Below are positions 1-15,237 of a stretch of 30,627 nucleotides of DNA, piece by piece. How positions within the stretch are numbered: position 1 is the first letter of the stretch; each line of letters opens with the position of its first letter. This DNA is from Ophryocystis elektroscirrha (taxonomy: Eukaryota; Apicomplexa; Conoidasida; Neogregarinorida; Ophryocystidae): contig JAQIFP010000027.1 of NCBI GenBank assembly GCA_030141585.1, forward strand, positions 28,836-59,462. Direction: 5' to 3'. The notes below the pieces were generated by a model. It saw only the letters and a list, made by a program, of their open reading frames with translations. It had not been told where the DNA came from and searched no databases. Position numbers and translations under genes: made by a program.

Positions 1-147
1 ACTCAGCCAACAACGACGACCACTCAGCCAACAACGACGACCACTCAGCCAACAACGACGACCACTCAGCCAACAACGACGACCACTCAGCCAACAACGA
101 CGACCACTCAGCCAACAACGACGACCACTCAGCCAACAACGACGACC
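1..147 (+). repeat. 21-bp coding tandem repeat, 7 perfect copies
   Basis: The unit actcagccaacaacgacgac plus c is repeated without change from base 1 to 147, then decays. It encodes TQPTTTT in frame and certainly continues upstream of the window. Identical codons in every copy point to recent expansion or homogenisation by unequal crossing-over. Confidence 0.97.
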
Positions 148-859
148 ACTCAGCAAACTACCACAACAACGCCAGCGACGCCTGCTGATGCTATCACTAT
201 ACAGTTAAACCTTTTCGAAAAAAAAAGTGATAATGAGCCTTTCACACATTTACTGTTAAATATATTACCAAAAACCTCAGATAGCACTGAAAAACCAGCA
301 CTAACCTCTAGCATGCCAGGTAATTTTACCAGCCGCTCATTTGAGACGGAATAAGTAGATCAAAATACACAAGAAAAAGAAGAAATGGAAGAAGATAAAG
401 ATAAAGAAACAGATAAAGATACAGATAAAGAAACAGATAAAGAAACAGATAAAGAAACAGATAAAGAAGAAGAAAAAGAAAATGAAGAAGAAGATATAGA
501 GAAAGGACTAAAAACTTCTACAGTTGTAGCTATTTCAAGTGCAGCTGCTGCAACAACTTGTTTGGGTGCGGGAGCAACTGGATATGCGTTACGTAATAAA
601 TTCAAAAAAAAGCAGTAAGTTCTTATTATTGATAACTTATTATATTCAATATTTCCATAATTTTTTGGAATATTAATTGAATACACAATCGATTCAATAA
701 TTTATTATTGAAGTTAAAATACTGGTATAACTGTATATTTATGATTCAATGAATATTCGAGTATATTTATTAATTAAATTTTATTACAGAAATGTTGAAA
801 ACGAAGAATCTAATGGTCTTTTGGAGCAACCAGATGATTTAAATGATGATTTTAACTAA
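1..859 (+). CDS. Mucin-like Thr-rich type I membrane protein A (5' truncated by the window)
   Basis: The frame is open from base 1. Model: exon to 319, 36-nt intron 320-355, exon 356-614, 175-nt intron 615-789, last exon 790-859. Visible in order: seven TQPTTTT repeats, a short spacer, an acidic/basic stretch of DKET units, a weakly hydrophobic membrane segment containing LGAGATGY, a basic stop-transfer (RNKFKKK) and a short acidic tail ending EQPDDLNDDFN. Thr-rich repeats of this kind are usually heavily O-glycosylated, so a surface or extracellular-matrix role is likely (inference). Without the first intron the frame would stop at 352-354; that intron is a multiple of three, and splicing it joins both halves in frame. 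The gene at 3034-3928 shares the membrane motif, the phase-2 tail intron and the tail, so the two are paralogues. The start and signal peptide lie outside the window. Confidence 0.72.
394..468 (+). repeat. 12-bp coding repeat (DKET units)
   Basis: Imperfect 12-nt units (gataaagaaaca and variants) encode repeated Asp-Lys-Glu-Thr just before the membrane segment of mucin-like protein A. The alternating charges would give a stiff, soluble juxtamembrane spacer. Confidence 0.85.
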
Positions 860-1009
860 AAAAACTAATAATTTTTTTTTTTATCTTAATTTAATTAATC
901 AATATAACAAATAATTACTTTTTTTTACAAAATTAATGTACAATCTGTTTTGTCCTTTATATTAGGTACAGAAAATCCTGTATATTTGCGCACTACGTTG
1001 TATAAAGCT

Positions 1010-1376
1010 ATGCCGTTAAAACATTCTGGATTAGATTTATTAAATATAGATCCCGATATAGAAAACAGAAAAAACAAACATAAACGCTTAGTTCAAGTAA
1101 GATTTTTATAAATACATCTATGTGGCTGTCTGTTATAACCAAAAAAACTTATGTCATTTTATTCCGTAGTCTCCTAACAGTTTTTTCATGGATGTAAAAT
1201 GCCCTGGATGTCACGTTATAACCACAATTTTTAGCCATGCTCAAAGCGTAGTTATGTGCTCAAAGTAATTTATTTTTTATTCTTTACTCTTCCATAGCTG
1301 CAAAATGACATTGTGTCGACCAACAGGAGGTTTATGCAAATTAACTGAAGGTTGTTCTTTTAGAAAGAAATTTTAA
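1010..1376 (+). CDS. RPS27: 40S ribosomal protein eS27 (RPS27)
   Basis: Three exons: 1010-1096, 1170-1264 and 1298-1376, with introns of 73 and 33 nt. The joined product is 86 aa, close to the family's usual 83-86. It starts [14 protein letters not shown]. The zinc-ribbon cysteines are intact: CPGC near residues 38-41 and CSNC about 15 residues later, followed by the family signatures RPTGG and [11 protein letters not shown]. The second intron splits the codon for Asn in CSNC, which confirms the splice sites. eS27 binds zinc and sits on the small subunit. The gene lies 150 bp after the stop of mucin-like gene A on the same strand. Its start was chosen by similarity to the conserved MPL N-terminus. 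Confidence 0.95.
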
Positions 1377-3033
1377 GCCTATTTTTTTTTTTTTCGAAAA
1401 AAGATATCATTCTATGAAGTTTACATGAATTGACTGAAAGTAATTAAATAATTATAAAATAACAATAAAGTTAGAAAAAAAAAAATTGATTTTATTGAAT
1501 AAATGACGATGACCAAAATCGTTAATAATAAAAAAAGTAAGAATTTTGGATGTTTATAAATAATTTTTTTATTTTCATGTCTCAGTCCTTATTCGAATAT
1601 AATTACATTTAAAAATACTTAAAACAAAAATCTATATTTTTAGTACATAAAAATACAGAAACTGTTTAATGCATATTCACATGAGAAAGAATTAGTGAAA
1701 AAATAATAATACTATCATATATTCAATATGATACTCGGAAGTGTTTAAATTATATTCTCGTTCTTATATTTTATAGATATTTTCAAATACTGAAAAGTAT
1801 AAAAAGCATAAGTATCTAACCACTGTTATATTATCTTAATAAAGTATAAAAAATTAATTGGGAAAAAGTATAAAGGAGTACACTACTTATTTATTAACAT
1901 ATTTTGATTTTTTGAATTTTTCGTGAGATTTTATTACTACTCTTCATAGCTAGCTAACTTGATATATGTATGTATATATATATATATATACCTTAATTCA
2001 GTCGTACAAAAAGTTGTGTAATTGTCTAAGTATTATAATACGGAGCTAAATGAAAATTTGCATAATGTGCTATAATTGTGTGGTTCAAATTATAGTAATC
2101 AGGTTTGCTTCAATTTACACTTCTCGCATAATTTTTTAAGAAATGAATCTGTGGTTTAGTATTATAGATATTACTAAGCTCTCATATAAACTAACAAATT
2201 ATTTAAAATATTTTTTAAGCAACCATATAAAATTATTGCACAAAATGAAATTATCTGTTATAAGTGATGGAAAATTTTATTGTGCAGCAAAAGTAAACTA
2301 GAATAGCCATGTTTTTAATCAATCAGACACGTTATATACACATCAATAAATTTTAAATGTTTATGATAGATTATTATACATTTTTACACATTTTTTACAT
2401 ATTTGTTGTTTAATCTAAGTCGGGATTTAATAAAACCGAAAATCACATGAATGATTAATTAAGTAATGTTTTTTTTTCTTCACTATAAATTACCATCCAT
2501 AACTCTTTTAAGAGCTTATTTGAAATTAATGAGAGTTACGCTTATTATTGTTGAGCTCACAGCGACTCCAAGTGTGCATTACTTATAAAAAGTTTGCTTT
2601 CTAATTTCTATACAAAAACAAGTTGATTATTTTAGCGTATTTTCTAGACAATAAGGTTCAGCAGAAAATTTGATTATATTGCAAAAATGAATAGACTATG
2701 CGTATGTTACGTTTGATTGCAACTAAAATATTAGTAAGCTTTATAAATACGTATAAATAAATATTTCTGTTTAATCGATATTTAATCTTACAAAAAAAAA
2801 AAGCAGATTTTTTTCAATTAATTATAAAAATAGAAAAATTTTAAAAATTTGATGATATATTTTAATTATATTATAAATAATATGATGAATATCAACGTAG
2901 TATACAGTGTAAATTTGTCAAAATAATCAGCGTAATCATTGTATTAAAGCTGAGTAATTTTTTATAATTAATTGAAATGACATGTTGAAATTTTAATTTA
3001 TTTACCGAAGCTGCACGAATAATAATTGAGCAA
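1377..3033. other. Gene-free AT-rich stretch
   Basis: About 1.65 kb between eS27 and mucin-like gene B. No frame on either strand shows a recognisable protein, and I see no tRNA, rRNA or snRNA signature. It contains A/T runs, a short TA microsatellite near 1970-1990 and an 8-bp inverted repeat (ctataatt...aattatag) near 2070-2096. The last few hundred bases presumably carry the promoter of the gene at 3034. Confidence 0.7.
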
Positions 3034-3457
3034 ATGTCTCGGCTTTTTTTTTTCTATATAATTTGCTTATTCCGAACAAGCTTAACTATCATCCCAGAAT
3101 ATCTAACTTCGACGACCACAATTCGAACCACAACAACGACCACAACTCCGACCACAACTACGACCACAACTCCGACCACAACTACGACCACAACTACGAC
3201 CACAACTCCAACCACGACAACAACCACCACAGTGGCTCCACAAAAAGATCCCTTTTTAAATAACCCAACGTTGATGGCTTTAACCTTAACAGCTGCATTA
3301 GCTACCATAGCTTTGGGATTGAATTTAACGGGATACTTATATGTTAAAAAAACCAAAGTTCAACCGTAAGTAATTTATACAAATTCATTTATAAATAAAT
3401 ATATATATGTATCTATACTCAATATATATCTCATTATGTATATATACTCACTAAATT

Positions 3458-3496
<39 letters not shown>

Positions 3497-3928
3497 AAAT
3501 GTGTATATATACTTGATATAAATTTAATTATGTACTCAATACACATTTTATTATGGATATATACTCAATACATATCTGATCCATGATATATACTCAATAT
3601 ATATCTGATTATGTATTTATGTTCAATGAACATATGTCTGATTATGTTTCTGTGTATACATACTATACGCTTTTATATTCTTATGTCAAAATCAGTAAAT
3701 AATCATATCCATTCAGTAATATTATCATATTTCTTTACAACTAATAAAGAATCTGCATAATTGTGCAAAAATTTTAAGGAATAATTCCTCAAAACTGTTA
3801 TTAAATGGAAAATTTATCGCTAAATATAGTTTCATGAAAAAAATAAATAATTTTTTTTTATCAGCAAACCTTTGGAAAACTTGCAATACAGTCAACCAGA
3901 TCTTGAATTTAAAGAATTTTACAATTAA
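3034..3928 (+). CDS. Mucin-like Thr-rich type I membrane protein B
   Basis: Two exons, 3034-3365 and 3866-3928 plus the base at 3865, around a 499-nt intron (3366-3864). The product is about 131 aa. It starts with a signal peptide (MSRLFFFYIICLF), followed by about 45 residues of almost pure Thr with Pro spacers (TTTTTTTP units), a short VAPQKDPF linker, a hydrophobic membrane segment containing LGLNLTGY, a basic stop-transfer (VKKTKVQ) and a cytosolic tail ending SQPDLEFKEFYN. The whole protein is a signal peptide plus mucin plus anchor, so it may be a glycan carrier with no folded ectodomain. The last intron is phase 2 and sits right after the basic stop-transfer, exactly as in gene A. Without splicing, translation would stop at codon 3367-3369 and lose the tail. 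No known family is recognised beyond the mucin-like character. Confidence 0.78.
3408..3650. repeat. Imperfect ~30-35-bp AT-rich repeats inside an intron
   Basis: Degenerate copies of a unit like tatatactcaatatatatc followed by tgattatgta recur about six times, broken by a TA run (3463-3494). They fill the middle of the 499-nt intron of mucin-like gene B and account for its length. Confidence 0.6.
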
Positions 3929-4155
3929 TTAATTCAAAACAATTTAATTTAATACATTACATTAATTTTTTAAGCAAATTCATTAATATTTTGAATGTTC
4001 AAAACCAACACTTCAAGAGATTAATTTTTTTTTTTTAAAATAAATAATTAAATAAGAATTTTGTAAAAAATGTATCAAAAACACAGTCACAGTATAATAA
4101 AAAATGCTCGAATGCAGTATATAATTTTAATTTTGTAAAAAAGTTCAACAAATCT

Positions 4156-5069
4156 TTAATTCTTTACTTTACTATCGGCTTGATAGTACCTAAAAGAAAG
4201 AAATTTAAATTTATATTTTTACTTATAACTTTCTGTAAAAAATGCAGTTGGATGATTCCCCACATTATCACCGTCGGAATTAGTGGTAAAATTGAATAAA
4301 GTTTTGCAAGCCATTTGATACTCTTGGTTTTCTTTCAAAAGAATCACTTTACTAATTGACTCAGAATCTGCTTGCAAACTTAATATCTACGGAATCATAC
4401 TTTTTAAAGTGTAATTTTTTGTTAGAAAGGGTTTTAACTGGTTTGTGGAAAAATAACGAAAAGGACATCCATGATGTTCATTCGCTCCTGGAATCTGTGG
4501 AATACAGTATTATGTAAACTTCTTACGGGAATTCCGGATATAATTTTACTGCAGGAAAATGCTGAATATTGGGTACCTTTGCCTTCTTTTCCATAAGCAT
4601 GCCGAATATTATACCGGATTCTGTTTATGAGAACATTGAGACAATTTGTATACAGATCAATATCTATACAAGTCTATATATATAAAACAGATCTTTGAAA
4701 TTATACCGTAATATTAAATATATATTTGATTTTAATTTAGAATATATATATATAAATATATATAATTCAATAAATTTATATTTATATGAATATAGGAGAA
4801 ATTCAAACATGTGTGCATATATATATGTATGTATTATATTAAATAAATAATTTCATGTGTTGTGTATAACTATATGCATATTAATTTGAATATATTATAT
4901 TAGAACAATGTATAGATACAATTAAGTTAATTACTCTTGCTCAAAAGTTTTGGTGTCTTTCCAATATTTTTTCCAAACTGTCAACTGATCATCCATGCTT
5001 AATCCGCATGATTTGAGAAAAAGCCATAATTGTAGACGACCCCAATGCTTCAGGTGATGCTGTTGCCTA

Positions 5070-5100
<31 letters not shown>

Positions 5101-6368
5101 ACTTCAAAACATTATATAGATTTCTCATACAAGGAGGGAAGCTACGTAAACAAATCTAAAAAAAAGGTTTATTACTATTTTTTAGTATTCGTACGGTCTC
5201 TAAATTGGACAAATTCATATACATAGCTGAAGTAGAGATATGAACTTTTTTAGTCTCCCATCGATTGATAACTTTTTTGATACTTTTGGATAAAATATTA
5301 TTGAAATTTAGCTCATTCTAAGCCCTTTATATTAAAGAAATAAAAATATACCTGCAGTAAATATTTTTTCTTATTTATTTTTGAAAATTGATTTTTAAGC
5401 TCATTGATAAAGAGCCCAATAATAACGCTGTCCATTTGTGATAATAAAATATAAGCGAAGCCATTTTTGAGGAAACATTTCTTCCGTCGAACTAAAAAAG
5501 CAGCATATGGCCAAAATGGCATCTAAAAATATAAAATTATTAAACTTTACAGCTATGCATATATTCGAGGGTGTTTTAGAACCATTTAAAAGGTGCAGTT
5601 CGTCCCAAAATATTTTTTCTTCAATATCAATTGAATTGGACTCAGTTAACTTTAACAATTTTTTTTTTTTTTTATTTATTACTATTTTATGAGGAACTTT
5701 AAACACATTCAAATAGGGAATCAACAGAGAAAGCCACTCTTTGTGGTTTTCCTTTAAAGAATCTATTGTTAGTTGATTTTGACGACAAATTATTCGAATT
5801 TGTAGTAGTTTGGATTCCTTTTTTTTTTTTAGTCAAATTATTTAATATCTAACGTTGGTAATAAAAAAGTCTTGACCGGAAGTTCCTGCCGTGGCAAATC
5901 TAATGGTTTTTTTTTTTTTTTTTCGTACGCTAGTCTAAGAATATAATGAGAAATTCTATCTAGTAAATTTGCTTCACTAATCTCTTCAATATTTTTGGGG
6001 TTAGGAACATGAAATCCACAAGTTTCCAGCTCTAAGCAAATTTGTCTGAAGAAGTCTAAAAAATGTCACTATTTACCGTATAAATTGGTCAGAGGATATA
6101 TCCCCTGTATGACGATTAATGGTTTCAAGAACTATTAAATCAATTAATTAACAATAAATTCACTATTTAATCTGTTTAAAGCAATTTTTTGGAATGTATA
6201 AACGTCAATGCTTGAGTATTCAGGAAATTTATAATAAATTGGAAGACTCATCTTTTGAGGAGGTAGCTTTTCCAGGGGTTTTTGAGGATGTAATTTAACT
6301 TCATCGAAAAGATGATCAAATAAGCTAACTTTAAAGCTTTGTTTTAACCGATTATTATGCTTTAACAT
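4156..6368 (-). CDS. PRI2: DNA primase large subunit (PriL/p58)
   Basis: Thirteen exons (high to low): 6368-6164, 6131-6077, 6045-5929, 5899-5854, 5817-5551, 5522-5352, 5317-5195, 5155-5103, 5066-4935, 4620-4527, 4494-4401, 4370-4223, 4189-4156. They join to 512 aa, matching the ~510 aa of other p58 subunits. The N-terminal half aligns with the human helical domain (RISHYILRLA; then PFWPYAAFL and LKNGFAY). The C-terminal domain keeps all four 4Fe-4S cysteines: SFPPCMRN, AFSCSKII, HHGCPF and QMACK. It also keeps YNIRHAYGKEGKG, the nucleic-acid-binding region. The protein partners the small subunit and Pol alpha to prime replication. All introns but one (314 nt) are 28-39 nt. The intron 4371-4400 is 30 nt and removes an in-frame TAG; another, 5900-5928, is mostly a 17-A run. 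The last exon boundary (33-nt intron) changes only the final residues. Confidence 0.93.
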
Positions 6369-6523
6369 ACAATATAGACATATACTTATAATTATAGGTT
6401 CGCACCCTGTCGGTATCTAAAATATGTTTATAAAGTAAACATCCAACTCTTTTTTTTTTTTTTTTTAGCCTCAAGGTGCAGTATTGTTTATATTCACAAA
6501 TATAACATAGAAAAAAAAAAAAA

Positions 6524-11225
<4,702 letters not shown>

Positions 11226-11604
11226 TTCATTGGTAACTCAGTATTCGCATCCTTAAAAAAAAAAAAAAGTGTTAAGCATCTTAATTAAAAATATAATTTA
11301 TGGTTTTTCAGTGCAGATAAGTAAAAAAAAAAAAAAGTACATCTATATATATATATATAAATATTCTTATACTAATGTATTATAAATGTAAACAGTTATA
11401 CCGCTATTATTGATTTATGATGATCTACAGTAACTATAATTTAATTATTAGCATACTGAAGTTAGCTTTATTATAAACGATTATTGCATTATTATATATA
11501 TTATTTTGAAAAAGTGTTCAAATAAAGGAGAGCCAGCATCATTTCACGCGGGTGATACAGTATTTTTTTTTTTTTATTTTTTTTGTTAAATCTAATGTTA
11601 CTTG
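11226..11604. promoter_or_regulatory. Divergent intergenic region between PRP22 and the PSI-like gene
   Basis: 379 bp separate two genes read outwards, so both promoters must lie here. It contains A13-14 and T15-type runs and a short TA stretch near 11345-11358. No specific motif can be claimed. Confidence 0.45.
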
Positions 11605-12100
11605 ATGTATGTTAGTTTTTTTTTTTTTTTGCTGATTGATAAAATTTTTAGTCGAATTATTGCTTCCAGTGTAGCCTGTAGTACATTTTCTTCGGATTGT
11701 CTTCGATGTATTTCGTATATTCAGTGTCGCTATTGTTTGCTAAAATATATTGATTCAAATGAGTTATTAGTAGAGACTTTAGGTATCTTTAAATAAAGAA
11801 AATATTACATTGTTTAAAAATAGATACTATTTCTAAATTAAATATAATATTCTATATAATATATCATGGTAAAATTCCATAAAATCTATATTCTATAAAA
11901 ATTTTATATAGATGAATTATACTTTAATTTTGAATCACATACATATATATATATATATATATATATGTATATTTTTATATGTATATATTTTTATATGTAT
12001 ATATTTATAAATGTATGTATTTATATATGTATATTGATTTATATACTTATGAATATATATGTATATATATATACATACATGTATAAATATATAGACATAA

Positions 12101-12131
<31 letters not shown>

Positions 12132-12168
12132 TGTATGTATATATATATATATATATATCTATATATAC

Positions 12169-12221
<53 letters not shown>

Positions 12222-13233
12222 CATATATATTTATATATGAATATATTCATATTTGTATATTTATATACGTATGTTAAAAATTTTTATTAGATGTAGCTAA
12301 CTAATGTCATTATTTCAATAGATCAAGCCACCGAGCAAATTGCAGGTGAATGCATATATTATAAGTCAGTTGATTGGGTTTCTAATTTTTATCCAAAAGC
12401 ACACTGTGGATTAATGATCCCAGATATGTCTAATGGTTTGACTTGTTATGACCAAAAAGCTGGTACAAGTAAAATGATTACATAAATGCAATCAGGAGCC
12501 AGATATCAATATCGATCGCAAATAGAGGAACTGATTAAATCCAGTCCAGGAACAAGTAAAACTCATTCTAGCAACTTACGTGAAGTATATACTGGTTATA
12601 GTTTACGCCGACATATTACTCTGCATAAACATATTCCTTTGCATATGTGTCTATTTATATATATACACATATGACCGTGTAAATGTTTATGCGTTTGTGT
12701 AGATTAATAATTAAATATATATATATTATTTATTATATATATATATATTATATTATTACTATTATGTATATGGTTTTAGAAATAATAAAATTGACAAAGA
12801 TAGTTTATTATTAGTATATAATTGAGGTGTGAATAGTATTTATATAAATTTTATATAAATGGCACTGTTAAAGATCTATAAAAGACGTGTTTACTTAGTA
12901 TATAATCTTATTATAGCGTAATTAAATTATTTACATACTGAAATCGCATGTTAAGATGTAATTTTACTATAGGTTATTGAAATTATGTACTGTATAATAC
13001 CACGTCATCAATATGTTTATTTTATGAAACTCTCAATTATTGATTCGTTTGTATATGTTTTTCTATTTTCAGGTAGTTTATTTCAAAATGACTATAACCT
13101 TGGCGGTAACAATTTCCACATTGTGTTGCTTTCTTTAACTTTCATTTTATGTTCAGCTTTAATAATAGCTGTAGTCATCTGGATTTATCATTTGATAAAT
13201 TTTATGTTCAAGCTGTTATTCCGTAAAGAGTGA
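11605..13233 (+). CDS. PSI-like cysteine-rich type I membrane protein
   Basis: Model: exon 11605-11782, intron to 12321 (539 nt), exon 12322 to about 12452, a micro-intron ending 12485+15 (33 nt from GTACAA or 27 nt from GTAAAA), an exon to about 12579, a ~493-nt intron ending 13072, last exon 13073-13233. A hydrophobic N-terminus ([11 protein letters not shown]) is followed by eight cysteines starting C-x6-C-x2-C-x5-C-x2-C (CRYC in the position of the PSI CGWC). After a Ser-rich linker comes a strong membrane segment ([20 protein letters not shown]) and the short tail FKLLFRKE. The spacing fits a plexin-semaphorin-integrin (PSI) fold, which occurs in surface receptors and adhesins. The micro-intron removes an in-frame TAA at 12483-12485. 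The donor before the membrane exon is uncertain: three phase-1 GT sites fit (12555-12595 region). Product about 185 aa; the specific function is unknown. Confidence 0.6.
11940..12270. repeat. Long TA-rich microsatellite in an intron
   Basis: Runs of (TA)n with interspersed tgta/taca units fill most of the first intron of the PSI-like gene. Tyr-Ile frames on both strands come only from the repeat. Confidence 0.9.
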
Positions 13234-13464
13234 TATGTTCTTTAATTTAATTCTTTATCTTTTCTTTCAAATTTTTCTTTCAAGTTTTTCTTTGAAGTAT
13301 TTTCGCATAGTTTTTTCATAATTTTATTTTTAAGTTTATTTAGAAAATGAAATTCAACGTTTTTGTGATTAATTAAATTCAAATACATAATTTTCCAATT
13401 TAATTAACTCTTTGTTTAGCCGGGAGATTTAAAATGATAAATTAGTTTATAAATTTGCAATGTT

Positions 13465-14602
13465 ATGCTTAAATCTGTAGTGGTTGTATATATTTTTTTC
13501 AATTTAGTCCTAAAATCTAACGCATACCAATTACCAAGCGACAGTATACCGAATGAAAGTTATTTTGCTACAGTTGGAGTTTTCTCAAAATTGTTAGATG
13601 AAAAATTACAGCCAGGTAATAATTTTTTGTTAAACTAATAACCCAAACAGTATCAACTGAACTACAAAGAATTGAGTCATTATTATCTTCGGAAAAGAGC
13701 CAGCGTTTCATGCAAAAACAAAAGAGTGTACAAAACATTTCAATGAATAAATATTGCACAGAATTTAGACAGTGACATAATATCTACATTGGGTGTATTA
13801 CTGACGATGTTTAAAGACCGTGAAGCTGTTAAAGTTGCAACACCTCCAGGGGCCCCAACCTTAACACCAGATAGACTGGTAAATAAATATTGTTTTCAAT
13901 AATATTAAGGCTGATTTAATATTTGGAGTATTGCCCAATGCTGCTCAAGAAAACCCAGATAAAGTTTCAAGGTAACCATTAGAAATATAGGCAAATATAT
14001 AAATTCACACGTTTATTTATGTATACGCATACTTATATGTTGTTGATATTCATTAAATATCACTGAAATTACCAATATATGTATATATTTAGACCTCTAT
14101 TATTCAATATATAGTTGACGGTGTTAATTCATACGTAAACATATGGAATATTTTATTTAATAATTCTTTTAGTTGAGAATATTTAATATACTGTATATTA
14201 TAATTAATACACATAATAAGTATTTAATTCTATTAGTATTTTTTTATTATATATAATTATTTAATTAAAATAAATACTATAATTGATAAATCATTATTTT
14301 TTTCTGATTATACCCATATCTGCAAACTTACATAGTAATAGTAATATTCTCATTGATGTGCACAACCAGACTATTGTCAAATTGGAAAACACAACTTATT
14401 GCACATCCAGGATTTGAGGAAATTTTTGATAAATTGCCTCGTTATTTGCAAAAGTTCGATAAAATTAATAAGAGCATAATTAATTAGTAATAATCAAGAA
14501 AATAACTTTCAAGAATATTCTAAGTTTGGAGGTTTTCAAGGGGTAATATATATAATATTAATTATACATTTTAGATGCTTCATCCACAGGTATATAAAAT
14601 AA
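13465..14602 (+). CDS. Small secreted protein of unknown function
   Basis: Exons 13465-13615, 13651-13727, 13762-13878, 13910-13971, then after a 398-nt intron 14370-14486. The frame stops at 14485-14487 if nothing more is spliced (174 aa). Two further GT...AG introns of 38 nt (14487-14524) and 32 nt (14543-14574) would replace that stop and end at 14602. The product starts with a clear signal peptide (MLKSVVVVYIFFNLVLKSNA). It continues with a polar helical stretch (STELQRIESLLSSEKSQRF), a Pro-rich loop (VATPPGAPTLTPDRL) and a basic-hydrophobic C-terminus (AHPGFEEIFDKLPRYLQKF). No cysteine-rich domain and no membrane segment are seen, and I do not recognise a family. It lies 231 bp after the PSI-like gene on the same strand, so two secretory genes are adjacent. 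Confidence 0.6.
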
Positions 14603-15237
14603 CTAGTATGCTGTAATAGAGTTATCCAGACGTGATTAATAATGGGCCCGTATGATGAATATTCAATATTTTTTTTTTATATATATATTAAATAGTATAC
14701 TGAAATTGGAATAACCGTATTAAATACTTTATATTAACATATTTTGGAGGTTCATTTCATTAAATTAGGAAATACATTATACCATCAAAAAAAGGATTAG
14801 TTTATGCAAGAATATTTGTTTAATAGTTATGATTATAATTAAAACAATGTAAAAATATATGTATGATAGTTTTAACTTTGGTGTTGATTAATTTAGGAAG
14901 ATTTTATTCCTTGTATCAAAATTTGATAATTTTCTTGTTTAGGCGCGTTTAATACAGTCTACAAATTAGACGCTTAAAAAAAATTGAGAATAAATTTTAT
15001 TTGTAGCAGTATTAAGTATGCTTCAATATAGAAAGCTTACAACAATAAAATATTTAAATATACAATAAAACGATAAACATTTTTTTTTTCAAAATTATTA
15101 TTATTTGACTAATAATATATTATTTTTGAAAATTTTTTTTTATTAAGGAATTTGTTAAAATAAATTTGCACTAAATAAATTATAATTATTTAAATGTCGT
15201 TATATTAGATCACATTATTTGTGCTGCTAAGTTTACC
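14603..15237. other. AT-rich intergenic region between convergent genes
   Basis: About 635 bp between the secreted-protein gene (+) and actin (-). It must hold both 3' ends. No coding frame, RNA gene or ordered repeat is apparent; there are T and A runs and aataaa-like hexamers. Confidence 0.6.

Noticed and set aside
360..686. Antisense frame full of Ser-Val-Ser-Leu repeats
   Set aside because: It is the shadow of the DKET repeat of mucin-like gene A, which has a consistent spliced model on the plus strand.
2068..2098. T-loop-like gtggttcaaat segment
   Set aside because: It is the loop of a simple 8-bp inverted repeat; no cloverleaf can be folded around it.
3054..3356. Antisense poly-Val frame and a plus-strand His/Asn/Asp-rich frame
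   Set aside because: Both are alternative readings of the Thr-coding repeat of mucin-like gene B, which has signal peptide, anchor and a matching paralogue.
5313..5724. Separate small genes in this segment
   Set aside because: The overlapping minus-strand frames are consecutive PRI2 exons, and the plus-strand frame at 5507-5692 is their shadow.
4371..5928. PRI2 as a pseudogene with frameshifts and a premature TAG
   Set aside because: Every break coincides with a 28-39-nt GT...AG segment, and the spliced product is full length with all iron-sulfur cysteines.
6390..6425. tRNA-like T-arm (taggttcgcaccctg)
   Set aside because: No matching acceptor stem, D-arm or anticodon arm can be placed on either side or on the other strand.
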